Shown here piece by piece: positions 1 to 7,089 of a stretch of DNA of 29,390 nt. Position 1 is the stretch's first letter; every line of letters begins with the position of its first letter. The DNA comes from JBBSMX01 sp038232935 (GTDB lineage: Bacteria; Bacteroidota; Rhodothermia; Rhodothermales; JANQRZ01), in NCBI GenBank assembly GCA_038232935.1, contig JBBSMX010000040.1, forward strand, positions 1 to 29,390, written 5' to 3'. Below the pieces are notes generated by a model. It saw only the letters and a list, made by a program, of their open reading frames with translations. It did not search any database and was not told the origin of the DNA. The position numbers and the translations under genes were made by a program.

Positions 1-99
1 GCGGTCGTGGGGGCGTCGATGCGGAAGCTGGTGCAGATCTGCTACGGCGTGCTCAAGAGCGGGCAGCCTTTCGACGCTTCTCTTCACCCGGCTACTTGA
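1..99 (+). CDS. IS110-family transposase, C-terminal fragment cut by the window edge
   Basis: An open frame runs from base 1 to a TGA at 97-99 and encodes 32 residues. Its core, MRKLVQICYGVLKSGQPFD, matches the conserved C-terminal tail of IS110/IS116/IS902 transposases (A-x-M-R-K-L-x-x-x-x-Y-G-V-L-K-x-G-x-P-F). The rest of the gene, including the N-terminal DEDD RuvC-like domain and the catalytic serine region, lies outside the window, so it cannot be said whether the element is intact. IS110 elements integrate without classic terminal inverted repeats, guided in characterised members by an element-encoded bridge RNA. The family call is from motif recognition only. Confidence 0.8.
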   Translation, partial: AVVGASMRKLVQICYGVLKSGQPFDASLHPAT

Positions 100-127
100 C
101 TTTCTCCAACACAGCATCTCTCAAAAG
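97..127 (+). mobile_element. Probable right end of the IS110-type element
   Basis: The bases directly after the transposase stop read TTGACTTTCTCCAACACAG and then CATCTC. A short TTGACTTTC-x-ACACAG tail right after the stop codon is what I recall of many IS110-family right ends. The exact junction cannot be fixed without the left end or an empty-site comparison. The 3' boundary given is approximate. Confidence 0.4.
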
Positions 128-187
128 GCCAAAGTCCAGCTGAGAAGTCGGCGGTATTCGATTGGCGAAGCGACGGGGAATCACGTT

Positions 188-222
188 CTCGCCCCCATAG
201 GGGGAGAGATGCCCGGTAGGGC
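188..222. repeat. Two small adjacent hairpins between the IS110 end and ftsE
   Basis: Bases 188-196 (CTCGCCCCC) pair with 200-208 (GGGGGAGAG) around an ATA loop, with one mismatch. Bases 211-214 (GCCC) pair with 219-222 (GGGC). They lie just beyond the stop codon of the minus-strand ftsE-like gene, so they could end its transcript, but no T-tract follows on that strand. They may equally be part of a dispersed intergenic repeat. Confidence 0.45.
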
Positions 223-249
223 AGAGAGGGGGGTACGGCGGCACGCCCG

Positions 250-945
250 CTACCCCTCGATGCCGAGGTTCTCCGGCGCGACCTCGACGAGGCGGCGCTT
301 CGTGAGCGCGAGCGTGCGGGCCGGAAACCGACGCACGAGGCGGTAGTCGTGCGTCGCCATCAGCACGGTCATGCCCTGCCGGTGAAGCCGGATGAGCAGG
401 TCGTGGATGCCGTCGGCGACGGTGGGGTCGAGGTTGCCCGTCGGCTCGTCGGCGAGGAGGACGGCGGGCTCGTTGGCGAGCGCGCGCGCGATGCAGGCGC
501 GCTGCTGCTCGCCGCCGGAAAGCTCGTGCGGCATCGCCCGCTGCCGGTGCGTGAGGCCGACCCGCGCCAGGACTTGCAGCACGCGCTGCTTGACGGCGCT
601 CCCGCTCTTGCCCGTCGCGTAGAGCGCGAACGCGACGTTTTCGTATGCGTCGCGGTCCGGCAGCAGCTGGAAATCCTGAAACACGACGCCGAGCGAGCGC
701 CGGAGGTAGGGGATCTCTTTCGGCTTGATCTGATCCGAGCGGTAGTGGCCGACCTTCACGACGCCGAGGTCGGGCGCGCGGTCCATGTAGAGCAGCTTCA
801 GGAGCGAGCTCTTCCCGCTGCCCGTCTGCCCGATGAGGTAGACGAAGCTGCCGGGCTCGATCTCGAACGAGACGTCCTCGAACACCGTCCGGCTCCCGCC
901 TTCGGGCGTCGGGTACGAGAGGCCTACATCGCTGAATAGGATCAT
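250..945 (-). CDS. ftsE: FtsE-type ABC transporter ATPase
   Basis: This 231-residue protein has all the motifs of an ABC ATPase: Walker A GQTGSGKSS (39-47), Q-loop Gln90, signature LSGGEQQR (142-149), Walker B VLLADEPTGNLD (162-173) and switch His199 in ATHD. The signature and the DEPTGNLD Walker B are typical of the FtsE/LolD/MacB group. Length and the N-terminal 'SYPTPEGG..VFEDVSFEI' layout fit FtsE best. FtsE acts at the inner membrane with FtsX to control peptidoglycan hydrolases at the division site. No ftsX or other permease gene is next to it in the window, so the partner must be encoded elsewhere and LolD or another MacB-like role is not excluded. It is the last gene of the minus-strand run, 43 nt after the methyltransferase, and that gap is filled by a heptamer array. 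Confidence 0.8.
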   Translation of the reverse strand: MILFSDVGLSYPTPEGGSRTVFEDVSFEIEPGSFVYLIGQTGSGKSSLLKLLYMDRAPDLGVVKVGHYRSDQIKPKEIPYLRRSLGVVFQDFQLLPDRDAYENVAFALYATGKSGSAVKQRVLQVLARVGLTHRQRAMPHELSGGEQQRACIARALANEPAVLLADEPTGNLDPTVADGIHDLLIRLHRQGMTVLMATHDYRLVRRFPARTLALTKRRLVEVAPENLGIEG

Positions 946-952
946 GTAAAGG

Positions 953-990
953 GTCGAGAGTCGGGGATCGAGAGTCGGGAGTCGGGGATC
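953..990 (-). repeat. Heptamer array (RTCGRGR type) at the methyltransferase/ftsE junction
   Basis: On the plus strand, five consecutive 7-bp units fit RTCGRGR (953-987) and are followed by ATC. On the coding strand of the flanking genes this reads as a YCYCGAY-type array ending a few bases upstream of the ftsE ATG. The methyltransferase stop codon (989-991) overlaps its edge. The same unit in the same orientation relative to the downstream gene recurs at 9014-9047 before purH. Confidence 0.75.
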
Positions 991-1765
991 AGGTTTCGCG
1001 GCGCAGGACCCAGTGGATGCGCTCGGATGCGTCGGTGGCGGGGTCGGTGGTGAAGCCGTCGTACGCGGCGACCTGCTCCAGCGGCGAGGCCGTGACGAGC
1101 GCCCCGACCTCAGCGAGGGTGTACGCGCGCTGCACGTGCCGTTCGGCGTACGTCTCCCCCTCCACCGTCATGTCGAACTCCGTCGTGTGGAGCCGCGTCG
1201 CTGGGTTGTACGCGCTGCGGCGAACGTAGGAGAACGCATCGGCCTCCCCCTCGTCGCCGAAGTAATCCGCGTTGTTGATCGAGTTGGCGGGCGTGCTCTG
1301 GTCCACGATGAAGAGGCCGCCGGGCGTGAGCACGTCGTGCACGTGCGCGAGCATCGCCGTCACCTCCGCGTCTTCGAGCAAATAGTTCAGCCCGTCGTAG
1401 AGCAGGAGAACTACGTCGAAGCGTTCGCCCAGTTCGAAGTCCGTGAAGTCTGCCACCGCGAACCGAAGGTCGCCGGCGGAGCGGCCCTGCAGCTTCGCCT
1501 TCGCCTTCGCGACGCGGGTCATCGCGGGCGAGCGGTCGGTGGCAAGGTAGCGGAAGCTGCCGCGCGGCCCCCGCTCCTGCATTTCGAGGGCGAGGCTCCC
1601 GGTCCCGCACCCGAGTTCGAGCACGGACTGTGGTCGCGCCCCGTGCTCCTCGAACAGGTCGAGGACATACTCGGCCCAGTCGCCGTAGTCAACGTGGGCC
1701 ATCACCACGTCGTAACCGGCGGCGAGCGCGTCGTAGGGCGTGACGGACGGGCTGGAGGAGGTCAT
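989..1765 (-). CDS. Class I SAM-dependent methyltransferase
   Basis: The product is 258 residues from the ATG at 1765. An upstream in-frame extension would run into pdxA and reads as low-complexity Arg/Pro sequence, so it was not used. Motif I is VLELGCGTGSLAL (48-60), which binds S-adenosylmethionine. The acidic residue that holds the ribose is probably Asp77 (ATDRS), followed by AVADF and a post-motif FDVVLLLYDGLNYL. The C-terminal half is an antiparallel sheet typical of the Methyltransf_25-like group (TEFDMTVEGETYAERHVQRAYTLAEV). The acceptor cannot be predicted; proteins of this type methylate small molecules or are uncharacterised. It sits between pdxA (61 nt upstream) and ftsE in a co-directional run, which gives no strong clue. 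Its TGA stop falls in the heptamer array. Confidence 0.75.
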   Translation of the reverse strand: MTSSSPSVTPYDALAAGYDVVMAHVDYGDWAEYVLDLFEEHGARPQSVLELGCGTGSLALEMQERGPRGSFRYLATDRSPAMTRVAKAKAKLQGRSAGDLRFAVADFTDFELGERFDVVLLLYDGLNYLLEDAEVTAMLAHVHDVLTPGGLFIVDQSTPANSINNADYFGDEGEADAFSYVRRSAYNPATRLHTTEFDMTVEGETYAERHVQRAYTLAEVGALVTASPLEQVAAYDGFTTDPATDASERIHWVLRRET

Positions 1766-1826
1766 GCAGCGAGAGCGTGAGGGAAATGGGCGCGTGGGAA
1801 AATACGCCGGTCGCCAGCCCGCGCCC

Positions 1827-2795
1827 TCACCCGTTCGCCGCCTGTCGCCGCCGCGCCACATCGGCAGCGAGCGTCACGGCTTCGCGGAAGCTCGATGCGT
1901 CGGCCCGGTCCTGTCCGGCGATGTCGAACCCGGTCCCGTGATCGGGCGAGGTGCGGACGATGGGTAGGCCGGCAGTGAAGTTGACGCCACCGCCCATCGC
2001 GAGCGCTTTGAACGGGGCGAGGCCTTGATCGTGGTACATCACGAGCACGGCGTCGTGCCGCTCGTAGCCACGCTGCCCGAAGAACCCGTCGGCCGGGAAC
2101 GGGCCATGCACGTCGAAGCCTTCGGCGCGAGCGGCGTCGAGGGCGGGCGCGATCACGTCCCGCTCCTCCGTCCCAATCACGCCGCCGTCGCCCGCGTGCG
2201 GGTTCAGCCCGAGCACGGCGAGGCGTGGCGTCTCGATCCCAAAGTCTCGCCGCAGGCTTGCGTCGAGGATGCGGATCTTGTCGAGGATGGCCGCTTCGGT
2301 GACGGCTTCGGCGACGGCGCGGACCGGCATGTGCGTCGTGACGAGCGCGACGCGGAGGCCGCCGCTGACGAGCATCATCGTGTAGCCCTCGGCGCGCGTG
2401 CGCTCGGCCAGAAACTCGGTGTGACCGGGGACGTGGTAGCCGGCGAGCACGATGGCCTCTTTGGAGATCGGGGCCGTCACCATCGCATCCACCTCCCCCG
2501 CGAGACAGGCGTCGGCGGCGCGTTCGACGGCACGCATGGCGAGGCGTCCGCCCATCGGCGTCGTCTGCCCCCACGCGACCTCCGGCGTGACGCCCGGCGC
2601 GATCTCCCACACCGTCAGCCCGTCGATCACCTCTTCGAGTCCCAGCGCCGCCGCGTGCGCCCGCAGCACGGCTTCGGAGCCGACGACAATAGGCTCGATC
2701 CGCTCGCGCATTCCGTCGTCCGCGAGCGTCTTCAGTACGACCTCCGGTCCGATCCCGTTGGGGTCGCCGAGGGTGAGGGCGAGGCGAGGCAGCAT
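1827..2795 (-). CDS. pdxA: 4-hydroxythreonine-4-phosphate dehydrogenase
   Basis: PdxA oxidises 4-phosphohydroxy-L-threonine with NAD(P)+ in the DXP-dependent route to pyridoxal 5'-phosphate. The 322-residue product has the family N-terminus LALTLGDPNGIGPEV (5-19), the GHTEF motif (124-128), and the three histidines expected to hold the divalent metal between subunits: His155 (TTHMPV), His200 (LNPHAG) and His255 (MYHDQGL). The C-terminal RTSPDHGTGFDIAG (281-294) is also diagnostic. Length is normal (about 320-335). The ATG at 2795 gives the canonical start. A perfect 13-bp inverted repeat lies 22 nt upstream, between this gene and pepA. No pdxJ is present, so the pathway genes are scattered. 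Confidence 0.95.
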   Translation of the reverse strand: MLPRLALTLGDPNGIGPEVVLKTLADDGMRERIEPIVVGSEAVLRAHAAALGLEEVIDGLTVWEIAPGVTPEVAWGQTTPMGGRLAMRAVERAADACLAGEVDAMVTAPISKEAIVLAGYHVPGHTEFLAERTRAEGYTMMLVSGGLRVALVTTHMPVRAVAEAVTEAAILDKIRILDASLRRDFGIETPRLAVLGLNPHAGDGGVIGTEERDVIAPALDAARAEGFDVHGPFPADGFFGQRGYERHDAVLVMYHDQGLAPFKALAMGGGVNFTAGLPIVRTSPDHGTGFDIAGQDRADASSFREAVTLAADVARRRQAANG

Positions 2796-2817
2796 AGTTG
2801 AGGACGGTGAGGGAACC

Positions 2818-2845
2818 GTAGAGACGCGACAAGTCGCGTCTCTAC
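2818..2845. repeat. 28-bp palindromic element, copy 1 (pepA/pdxA gap)
   Basis: GTAGAGACGCGAC (2818-2830) and its exact reverse complement (2833-2845) flank a 2-nt AA centre. The element fills most of the 65-nt gap, 15 nt beyond the pepA stop and 22 nt before the pdxA start. Related copies lie at 4374-4401 and inside purH at 9676-9703. It would fold as a strong hairpin in the transcript, but no T-run follows on the minus strand, so it is not a classic terminator. Confidence 0.9.
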
Positions 2846-2860
2846 CGCGAGATCAAAGAA

Positions 2861-4339
2861 TTATGATTCGGCGCGGTGTTGCAGCAGGTCCACGAGGAGG
2901 CGGACGCCGAAGCCGCTGCCGCCCTTCGGCCGGTACGGCTGCGGGCTGTCGAGGAACGCCGGGCCGGCAATGTCGAGGTGGACCCACGGGTACGCCGCCG
3001 TGCCATCGGTACGGGTGAAGTGCTCCAGGAACTTGGCAGCCGTGACCGTGCCGGCCTCGCGACCGCCGACGTTTTTCTGATCCGCCACGTCGCTCTTGAG
3101 CTGCTCGGCGTAGTGGGCGAACATCGGCAGCGGCGCGACCCATTCGCCCGTGCGGCGACCGGCAGCGTCGAAGGCGGCGAGGCGCTCGGCGGCCCCGTCG
3201 CCCTCGTTCGTCAGCACGGCGGCGACGCGCGTGCCGAGCGCGATGACCTGCGCGCCCGTCAGCGTGGCGACGCTCACCGCGAGCTCAGGCTCGTACGACT
3301 TCGCCACATCGAGCGCGTCGGCGAGGATCATCCGGCCTTCGGCGTCGGTGTTGAGCACCTCGACCGTCGAGCCGGAGCGCATCGTCACCACATCGCCGGG
3401 GACGTAGGCGTTCTCGCCCGGCCGGTTGTCGGTGGAGGGGATGAGCGCGACGACCCACAACGGGAGGTCGAGCCGGGCGACGGCCCGCATCGTCCCGGCG
3501 ACGGCCGCGCCGCCCGCCATGTCGGCTTTCATGTGGTCCATCGAGCCCTTCGTCGGCTTGAGCGAGAGCCCGCCCGTGTCGAAGACGACGGCTTTGCCGA
3601 CTAGCACGATGGGCTTCGCGTTGACGGGGTTGGCGGGCTTGTGTTCGAGTGTGATGAAGACGGGCGGATCCTGGCTGCCCCGGTTGACTGCGAGCAGCCC
3701 GCCCATCTGCTCCTTTTCGACCCGGGCTTTGTCCCAGATTTCGGCGCGGAGCCCGACCTCGGCGGCCATTCGCTCGACCCGCTCGGCGAGCAGCGTCGGC
3801 GTTTTGTCGTGCGGCGAGAGGTTGACGAGGTCGCGGGCGAAGCACGCCGCCTCGGCCCGAATCTGCGCCGCCTCGACCGCCCCCCGCGCGTCGTCGCTCG
3901 TTGCGTGGACCGCCAGCGTCTCTATGTCGTGCGTCGGCTCGTCACCGGTTTTGTAGTCGAGGAAGCGGTAGCCGCCGAGGATGAACCCTTCGGTGAGCGC
4001 AGCGGCGGCGTCGGCCCCGGCCCCGCCCGGCCGCGCGAGCGCGACGGAGCCAGCCTTCAGCTTCTGCGCCGTCTCCGCACCCTTCGCCGCCGCCGTGCGG
4101 AGCTGCTCGCCCTCGTCCTCCCCCTCGCTCAGCCCGACGAGCGCGACGCGGCGCGCGGCCCCCACCGTGGGATAAAACAAAACGATGTCGCTCGATTCCG
4201 CCGCGTCCGCCACCGCCCGGTCGAGCCCCGGACCGAAGACGTCGGTCAGACTTTCGGGCTCGGTATCGGACGGAATAAACAGGAGAAGGAGATCGGCGTC
4301 GAGTTCGCCGAGCGGTTGGGTCGAGACGGACACGTTCAT
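2861..4339 (-). CDS. pepA: Leucyl aminopeptidase (M17 family)
   Basis: This cytoplasmic dizinc aminopeptidase removes N-terminal residues, leucine preferred, from peptides. From the ATG at 4339 the product is 492 residues, normal for the family. An upstream in-frame extension toward trpF is arginine-rich shadow sequence and was not used. The C-terminal catalytic domain carries VGKAVVFDTGGLSLKP (247-262), with metal and catalytic residues Lys249, Asp254 and Lys261, then Asp272 in MKADMAGGAAV and the family signature NTDAEGRMILADAL (330-343). The N-terminal domain (about 1-160) is divergent, as is usual. A GTAGAGACG palindrome lies 34 nt upstream of the start. Confidence 0.95.
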   Translation of the reverse strand: MNVSVSTQPLGELDADLLLLFIPSDTEPESLTDVFGPGLDRAVADAAESSDIVLFYPTVGAARRVALVGLSEGEDEGEQLRTAAAKGAETAQKLKAGSVALARPGGAGADAAAALTEGFILGGYRFLDYKTGDEPTHDIETLAVHATSDDARGAVEAAQIRAEAACFARDLVNLSPHDKTPTLLAERVERMAAEVGLRAEIWDKARVEKEQMGGLLAVNRGSQDPPVFITLEHKPANPVNAKPIVLVGKAVVFDTGGLSLKPTKGSMDHMKADMAGGAAVAGTMRAVARLDLPLWVVALIPSTDNRPGENAYVPGDVVTMRSGSTVEVLNTDAEGRMILADALDVAKSYEPELAVSVATLTGAQVIALGTRVAAVLTNEGDGAAERLAAFDAAGRRTGEWVAPLPMFAHYAEQLKSDVADQKNVGGREAGTVTAAKFLEHFTRTDGTAAYPWVHLDIAGPAFLDSPQPYRPKGGSGFGVRLLVDLLQHRAES

Positions 4340-4373
4340 AAACGGAACAGAGGGTGAGGAGAGGAATCGAGAG

Positions 4374-4401
4374 GTAGAGACGCAGCGTGTCACGTCTCTA
4401 C
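4374..4401. repeat. 28-bp palindromic element, copy 2 (trpF/pepA gap)
   Basis: GTAGAGACG (4374-4382) and CGTCTCTAC (4393-4401) form a perfect 9-bp outer stem. The 10-nt centre has lost symmetry. Total length is 28 bp, the same as copies 1 and 3. It is in the 134-nt gap after trpF, 34 nt before the pepA ATG on the minus strand. Confidence 0.85.
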
Positions 4402-4473
4402 GGTCGGGTGGTCGGTCGCGGTACGTCAATCGCCGAGCCGCCGGAATGGTCCGGCGGCGGCGTGGAGACCGCG

Positions 4474-5139
4474 TCAAACCGCCCGCAGCGCCGCGACGAA
4501 CCGGGCCAGCTTCACCTCGTCCAGCCGCCCCTCGGTGCGGACGCCGGAGCACACGTCTACGCCGAACGGTCTGACCTGCTGAACGGCGTCGGCGACGTTC
4601 TCGGCGCGGAGGCCGCCGGCCAGAAACACGGGCACCGGTGCGCGCTCGCGGATCGTCCGGCTGATCGTCCAGTCGTGCGTCCGGCCGGTCCCGCCGAGTT
4701 CCTTCGTCGCTGCGTTGGGGCGGCCCGAGTCCAGCAGGAGCGCGTCGACGTGCGGGGCGACGGCCAGCGCCTCGTCCACCGACGCCTCGCCTTCGACGTG
4801 GATGACCTGCACGAGCGCGATGCCAGACAGCGCAGCGCGGAGCCCGGCGTGGTCGCCCTCGGGCAGCCGGTCGCAGAGCTGAAGCGTGTTCGCACGGCAG
4901 CGGTGCTGCTGCGCGATAATCGCGTCTGCGTCCTGCGCGCTCGTCAGCAGGAACGTCGCAACCGGCGGTGGCACAGCCTCGGCAATGGCAGCAATCTGCG
5001 CCTCGGCGATCACGCCCGGCCCGCTCGGCATCGCCGAGACGAGCCCGAGCGCGTCCGCGCCGAGCCGGATCGCCGCCCACGCCTCGTCGGCGTCGGCGAT
5101 GCAGCAGACCTTGAGTCGGGGGACCCGGACCGCTTCCAT
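4474..5139 (-). CDS. trpF: Phosphoribosylanthranilate isomerase (TrpF-like)
   Basis: TrpF converts N-(5'-phosphoribosyl)anthranilate to CdRP in tryptophan synthesis. The 221-residue product has the single TIM-barrel layout: LKVCCIADADEAWAAIRLGADALGLV (first strand with candidate general base Cys12), ATFLLTS, LQLCD, LVQVIHV, DALLLDS (candidate general acid Asp), PVFLAGGLRAENV and VDVCSGVRTEG. Two motifs differ from the usual ones: KVCC for KICG, and DVCSGVR for DVSSGVE. The gene starts in a TAATG overlap with the stop of the preceding lipoprotein gene, so translation is probably coupled, which is unusual company for trpF. No other trp gene is in the window. An isomerase with altered substrate use is possible but not shown. 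Confidence 0.75.
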   Translation of the reverse strand: MEAVRVPRLKVCCIADADEAWAAIRLGADALGLVSAMPSGPGVIAEAQIAAIAEAVPPPVATFLLTSAQDADAIIAQQHRCRANTLQLCDRLPEGDHAGLRAALSGIALVQVIHVEGEASVDEALAVAPHVDALLLDSGRPNAATKELGGTGRTHDWTISRTIRERAPVPVFLAGGLRAENVADAVQQVRPFGVDVCSGVRTEGRLDEVKLARFVAALRAV

Positions 5140-6926
5140 TATGGCTGATAGATCGACATGCCGGATGCGAACTCCTCGACCTCGATCACCTTGACGACCG
5201 TGTTCGTCTGCGTGTCGATCACGGCGACGGTCCCGATGAGGGCGTTGTCGCCGAACGGGTAGCGCGGCGTGTAGCCGCCCTCCTGATTCCGGCTCGACAC
5301 GAAGAGGCGGCGGCCGTCGCGCGTGATCGCGCTGCCGTGCGGCATCGAGAGGCCGGGGTCCGAGATCGTCGCGGCGATGCTCGGGCTGGAGGGATTGGAG
5401 ACGTCCACGACGGAGACGGTGTTGGAGAGCCGGTTCGGGACGTAGACCTTCGTGCCGTCGGGACTGTAGGTCGGGTGCCACGGCTGGTCCCCCACGCCGA
5501 CCACGCTGAGGATGCGGAGGTTCTCCGGGTCCGAGATGTCGAGGAGGTAGAGCTCCCGCGAGAGCTGCGACGTGAGCGCGGCGACGCCGCCATGGGGCGA
5601 GACGGCGTAGTGGACGAACGCCTTCTGCTCGCCCTCGACGGTGATCTGATCGGCGAGCTCGGGTTCGGACGCGCGGAGATCGAAGGAGGCAATCACGTTG
5701 TCGGCGAGGCTTCCCGAGAGCAGATAGTCGCCGTCATTGGTGAGGGCAATCGGGTGGGGGCGGGTGTAGGGCACGGGGACTTCGGTGGGTACCATCCCGT
5801 TGCGTTGGATCGAGAAGATGCTGCGCCCGCCGGAGAGGTCGCTGAAGGAACGGCCGGCGTAGATCCGACCGTTCTGCACGTCGAGCGCAAGCATGCCTGG
5901 CTTGAACGTGTCGCCGAGGTCGGCCTCGCCGATCACCTCGTTCGTGGCGGCGTCGACCTTCAGCACGCGGTGCGCGTTGATGAGCGAGACGTACCACGCG
6001 CTCCCGTCGGGCTCCACGTCGGTGTCGTGCGGATTCGTCTCCATCGGCCCGCCGTAGGCGTCGAACTTCACGTTCCGCGCGACGACGAGGTTCGCGACAT
6101 CGATGACGGACACCTGCCCGGCCATCTGGTTGCTGACGTAGAGCTTTCCTTCGCCGACGCCCGCATAGGGCAACTCGCCCGCTTCATTCTTCGCGCCCTG
6201 CTCGATCCACCGCCGAAGGAACGCAACCTCGGATGCGCGGAGTTGGTGTGCTGCGTACGCCGGGTGATCGGTCGGCAGCATCGTCATCAACTCGATCATC
6301 AGGCTGTTGTCGGGGTCATACGCGATGAGCGCCTCGCCCGCGTCCGAGCCTGCGACGAGCGCCGCCCACGTGGTCGCATCGAGCCCGGCTGCGGCGGCCG
6401 TCCCGCCGTGGCACTCGGCGCAGCGCGCGACGAGGAGGGGCTGCACGTCCCGGCCGTACTGCGGGGTCGCAATCGCATCATAATCGACGGCGTCGGGGTC
6501 GAACACGTCGGCGAGGGTGAGGGTCAGACGAACGGGCGTGCCTAACTCGGCCCCGGCCGGGTTGCGGAGGACGAGCACGGCGGTTTCCTCGGATTCGGCG
6601 AGGCCGTCGGCCGAGGCGGTGAGCGTGACGGTTTCGGTCGCGCCGTCGGCGGAGCCGGCGGGGAACGTCACGGTCGTCGTGCTAAACCCGTCGAGGTCGG
6701 CCGCATCGGCGGTGCCGGCCGTCTCGTCGAGGGCGACCTCGACGCGGACGGCGTCCGAGGCTTCGCCGGTGAGGCGGACGGTCACGGCGACGGTCGGCCC
6801 TCCCTCGGACCCGGTCAATTCGGATGCCGTGAACGCGACCGTGGGGAGGTCGTCGGCGGGATCGGTGGAGCCACAGCCAGCGATGAAAACGAGGAGAGCG
6901 ACGGTGCCGACAATCGTGCGGAGCAT
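5139..6926 (-). CDS. Calx-beta / cytochrome c / beta-propeller lipoprotein
   Basis: The product is 595 residues from the ATG at 6926, chosen because it opens directly on a lipoprotein signal: MLRTIVGTVALLVFIAGCGS, with lipobox FIAGC and Cys18 as the lipid-bearing residue. Residues about 27-140 form a Calx-beta-like domain (PTVAFTASELTGSEGG, SEETAVLVL). Residues 155-245 form a cytochrome c-like domain with heme motif CAECH (169-173) and candidate axial methionines in MIELMTML. From about 258 to the end is a YVTN-type beta-propeller with repeats such as KLYVSNQMAGQVSVIDV and KVYVPNRLSNTVSVVDV. It is predicted to sit outside the cytoplasm on a membrane and move electrons or bind a partner; the substrate is unknown. 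Its TAA overlaps the trpF ATG. Confidence 0.8.
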   Translation of the reverse strand: MLRTIVGTVALLVFIAGCGSTDPADDLPTVAFTASELTGSEGGPTVAVTVRLTGEASDAVRVEVALDETAGTADAADLDGFSTTTVTFPAGSADGATETVTLTASADGLAESEETAVLVLRNPAGAELGTPVRLTLTLADVFDPDAVDYDAIATPQYGRDVQPLLVARCAECHGGTAAAAGLDATTWAALVAGSDAGEALIAYDPDNSLMIELMTMLPTDHPAYAAHQLRASEVAFLRRWIEQGAKNEAGELPYAGVGEGKLYVSNQMAGQVSVIDVANLVVARNVKFDAYGGPMETNPHDTDVEPDGSAWYVSLINAHRVLKVDAATNEVIGEADLGDTFKPGMLALDVQNGRIYAGRSFSDLSGGRSIFSIQRNGMVPTEVPVPYTRPHPIALTNDGDYLLSGSLADNVIASFDLRASEPELADQITVEGEQKAFVHYAVSPHGGVAALTSQLSRELYLLDISDPENLRILSVVGVGDQPWHPTYSPDGTKVYVPNRLSNTVSVVDVSNPSSPSIAATISDPGLSMPHGSAITRDGRRLFVSSRNQEGGYTPRYPFGDNALIGTVAVIDTQTNTVVKVIEVEEFASGMSIYQP

Positions 6927-6959
6927 GGAGGTCGAAACGGGAGGAGGGAACGGAAAGGC

Positions 6960-6967
6960 CGAAGGTA
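6960..6967 (-). promoter_or_regulatory. Candidate -7 element for the lipoprotein-trpF unit
   Basis: On the minus strand the bases read TACCTTCG, close to the Bacteroidota consensus TAnnTTTG, 33 nt upstream of the ATG at 6926. No convincing -33 TTTG is visible. It would be divergent to the candidate at 7015-7022. Confidence 0.3.
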
Positions 6968-7014
6968 ATAAAGCCCGGCCGGCTCGTTTCACGCAGACTT
7001 TACGGCAAGGATTC

Positions 7015-7022
7015 TATCTTCC
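7015..7022 (+). promoter_or_regulatory. Candidate -7 element for the LD-carboxypeptidase gene
   Basis: TATCTTCC, a TAnnTTTG-like element, lies 67 nt before the GTG start at 7090 in the 163-nt divergent gap. It resembles the elements upstream of mreB, hslV, greA and the gene at 28785. Confidence 0.35.
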
Positions 7023-7089
7023 GGCGGCCGTCGCGTCAAGGCCTTTCGCTGTGGCGAAGCGGCCTCCTCCCCACCCCGCGCCTCCTCCC

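Noticed and set aside
188..222. Firm terminator of the ftsE transcript
   Set aside because: The hairpins are short, one has a mismatch, and there is no T-run on the minus strand. It was kept only as a repeat or hairpin feature.
2818..2845. Rho-independent terminator after pepA
   Set aside because: The stem is strong but no T-tract follows on the minus strand, and the same palindrome occurs inside purH.
4387..5148. Long plus-strand frame opposite trpF, and similar long frames opposite pdxA, pepA, purH, hslU and others
   Set aside because: These are shadows of GC-rich coding DNA in other frames. They are rich in Arg, Ala, Gly and Pro and show no family motifs, while the opposite strand carries a recognised gene.
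6517..7089. N-terminal extension of the LD-carboxypeptidase to a much longer protein
   Set aside because: The upstream in-frame stretch lies opposite the lipoprotein gene and is Ser/Ala/Arg shadow sequence. The family N-terminus begins at the GTG at 7090.
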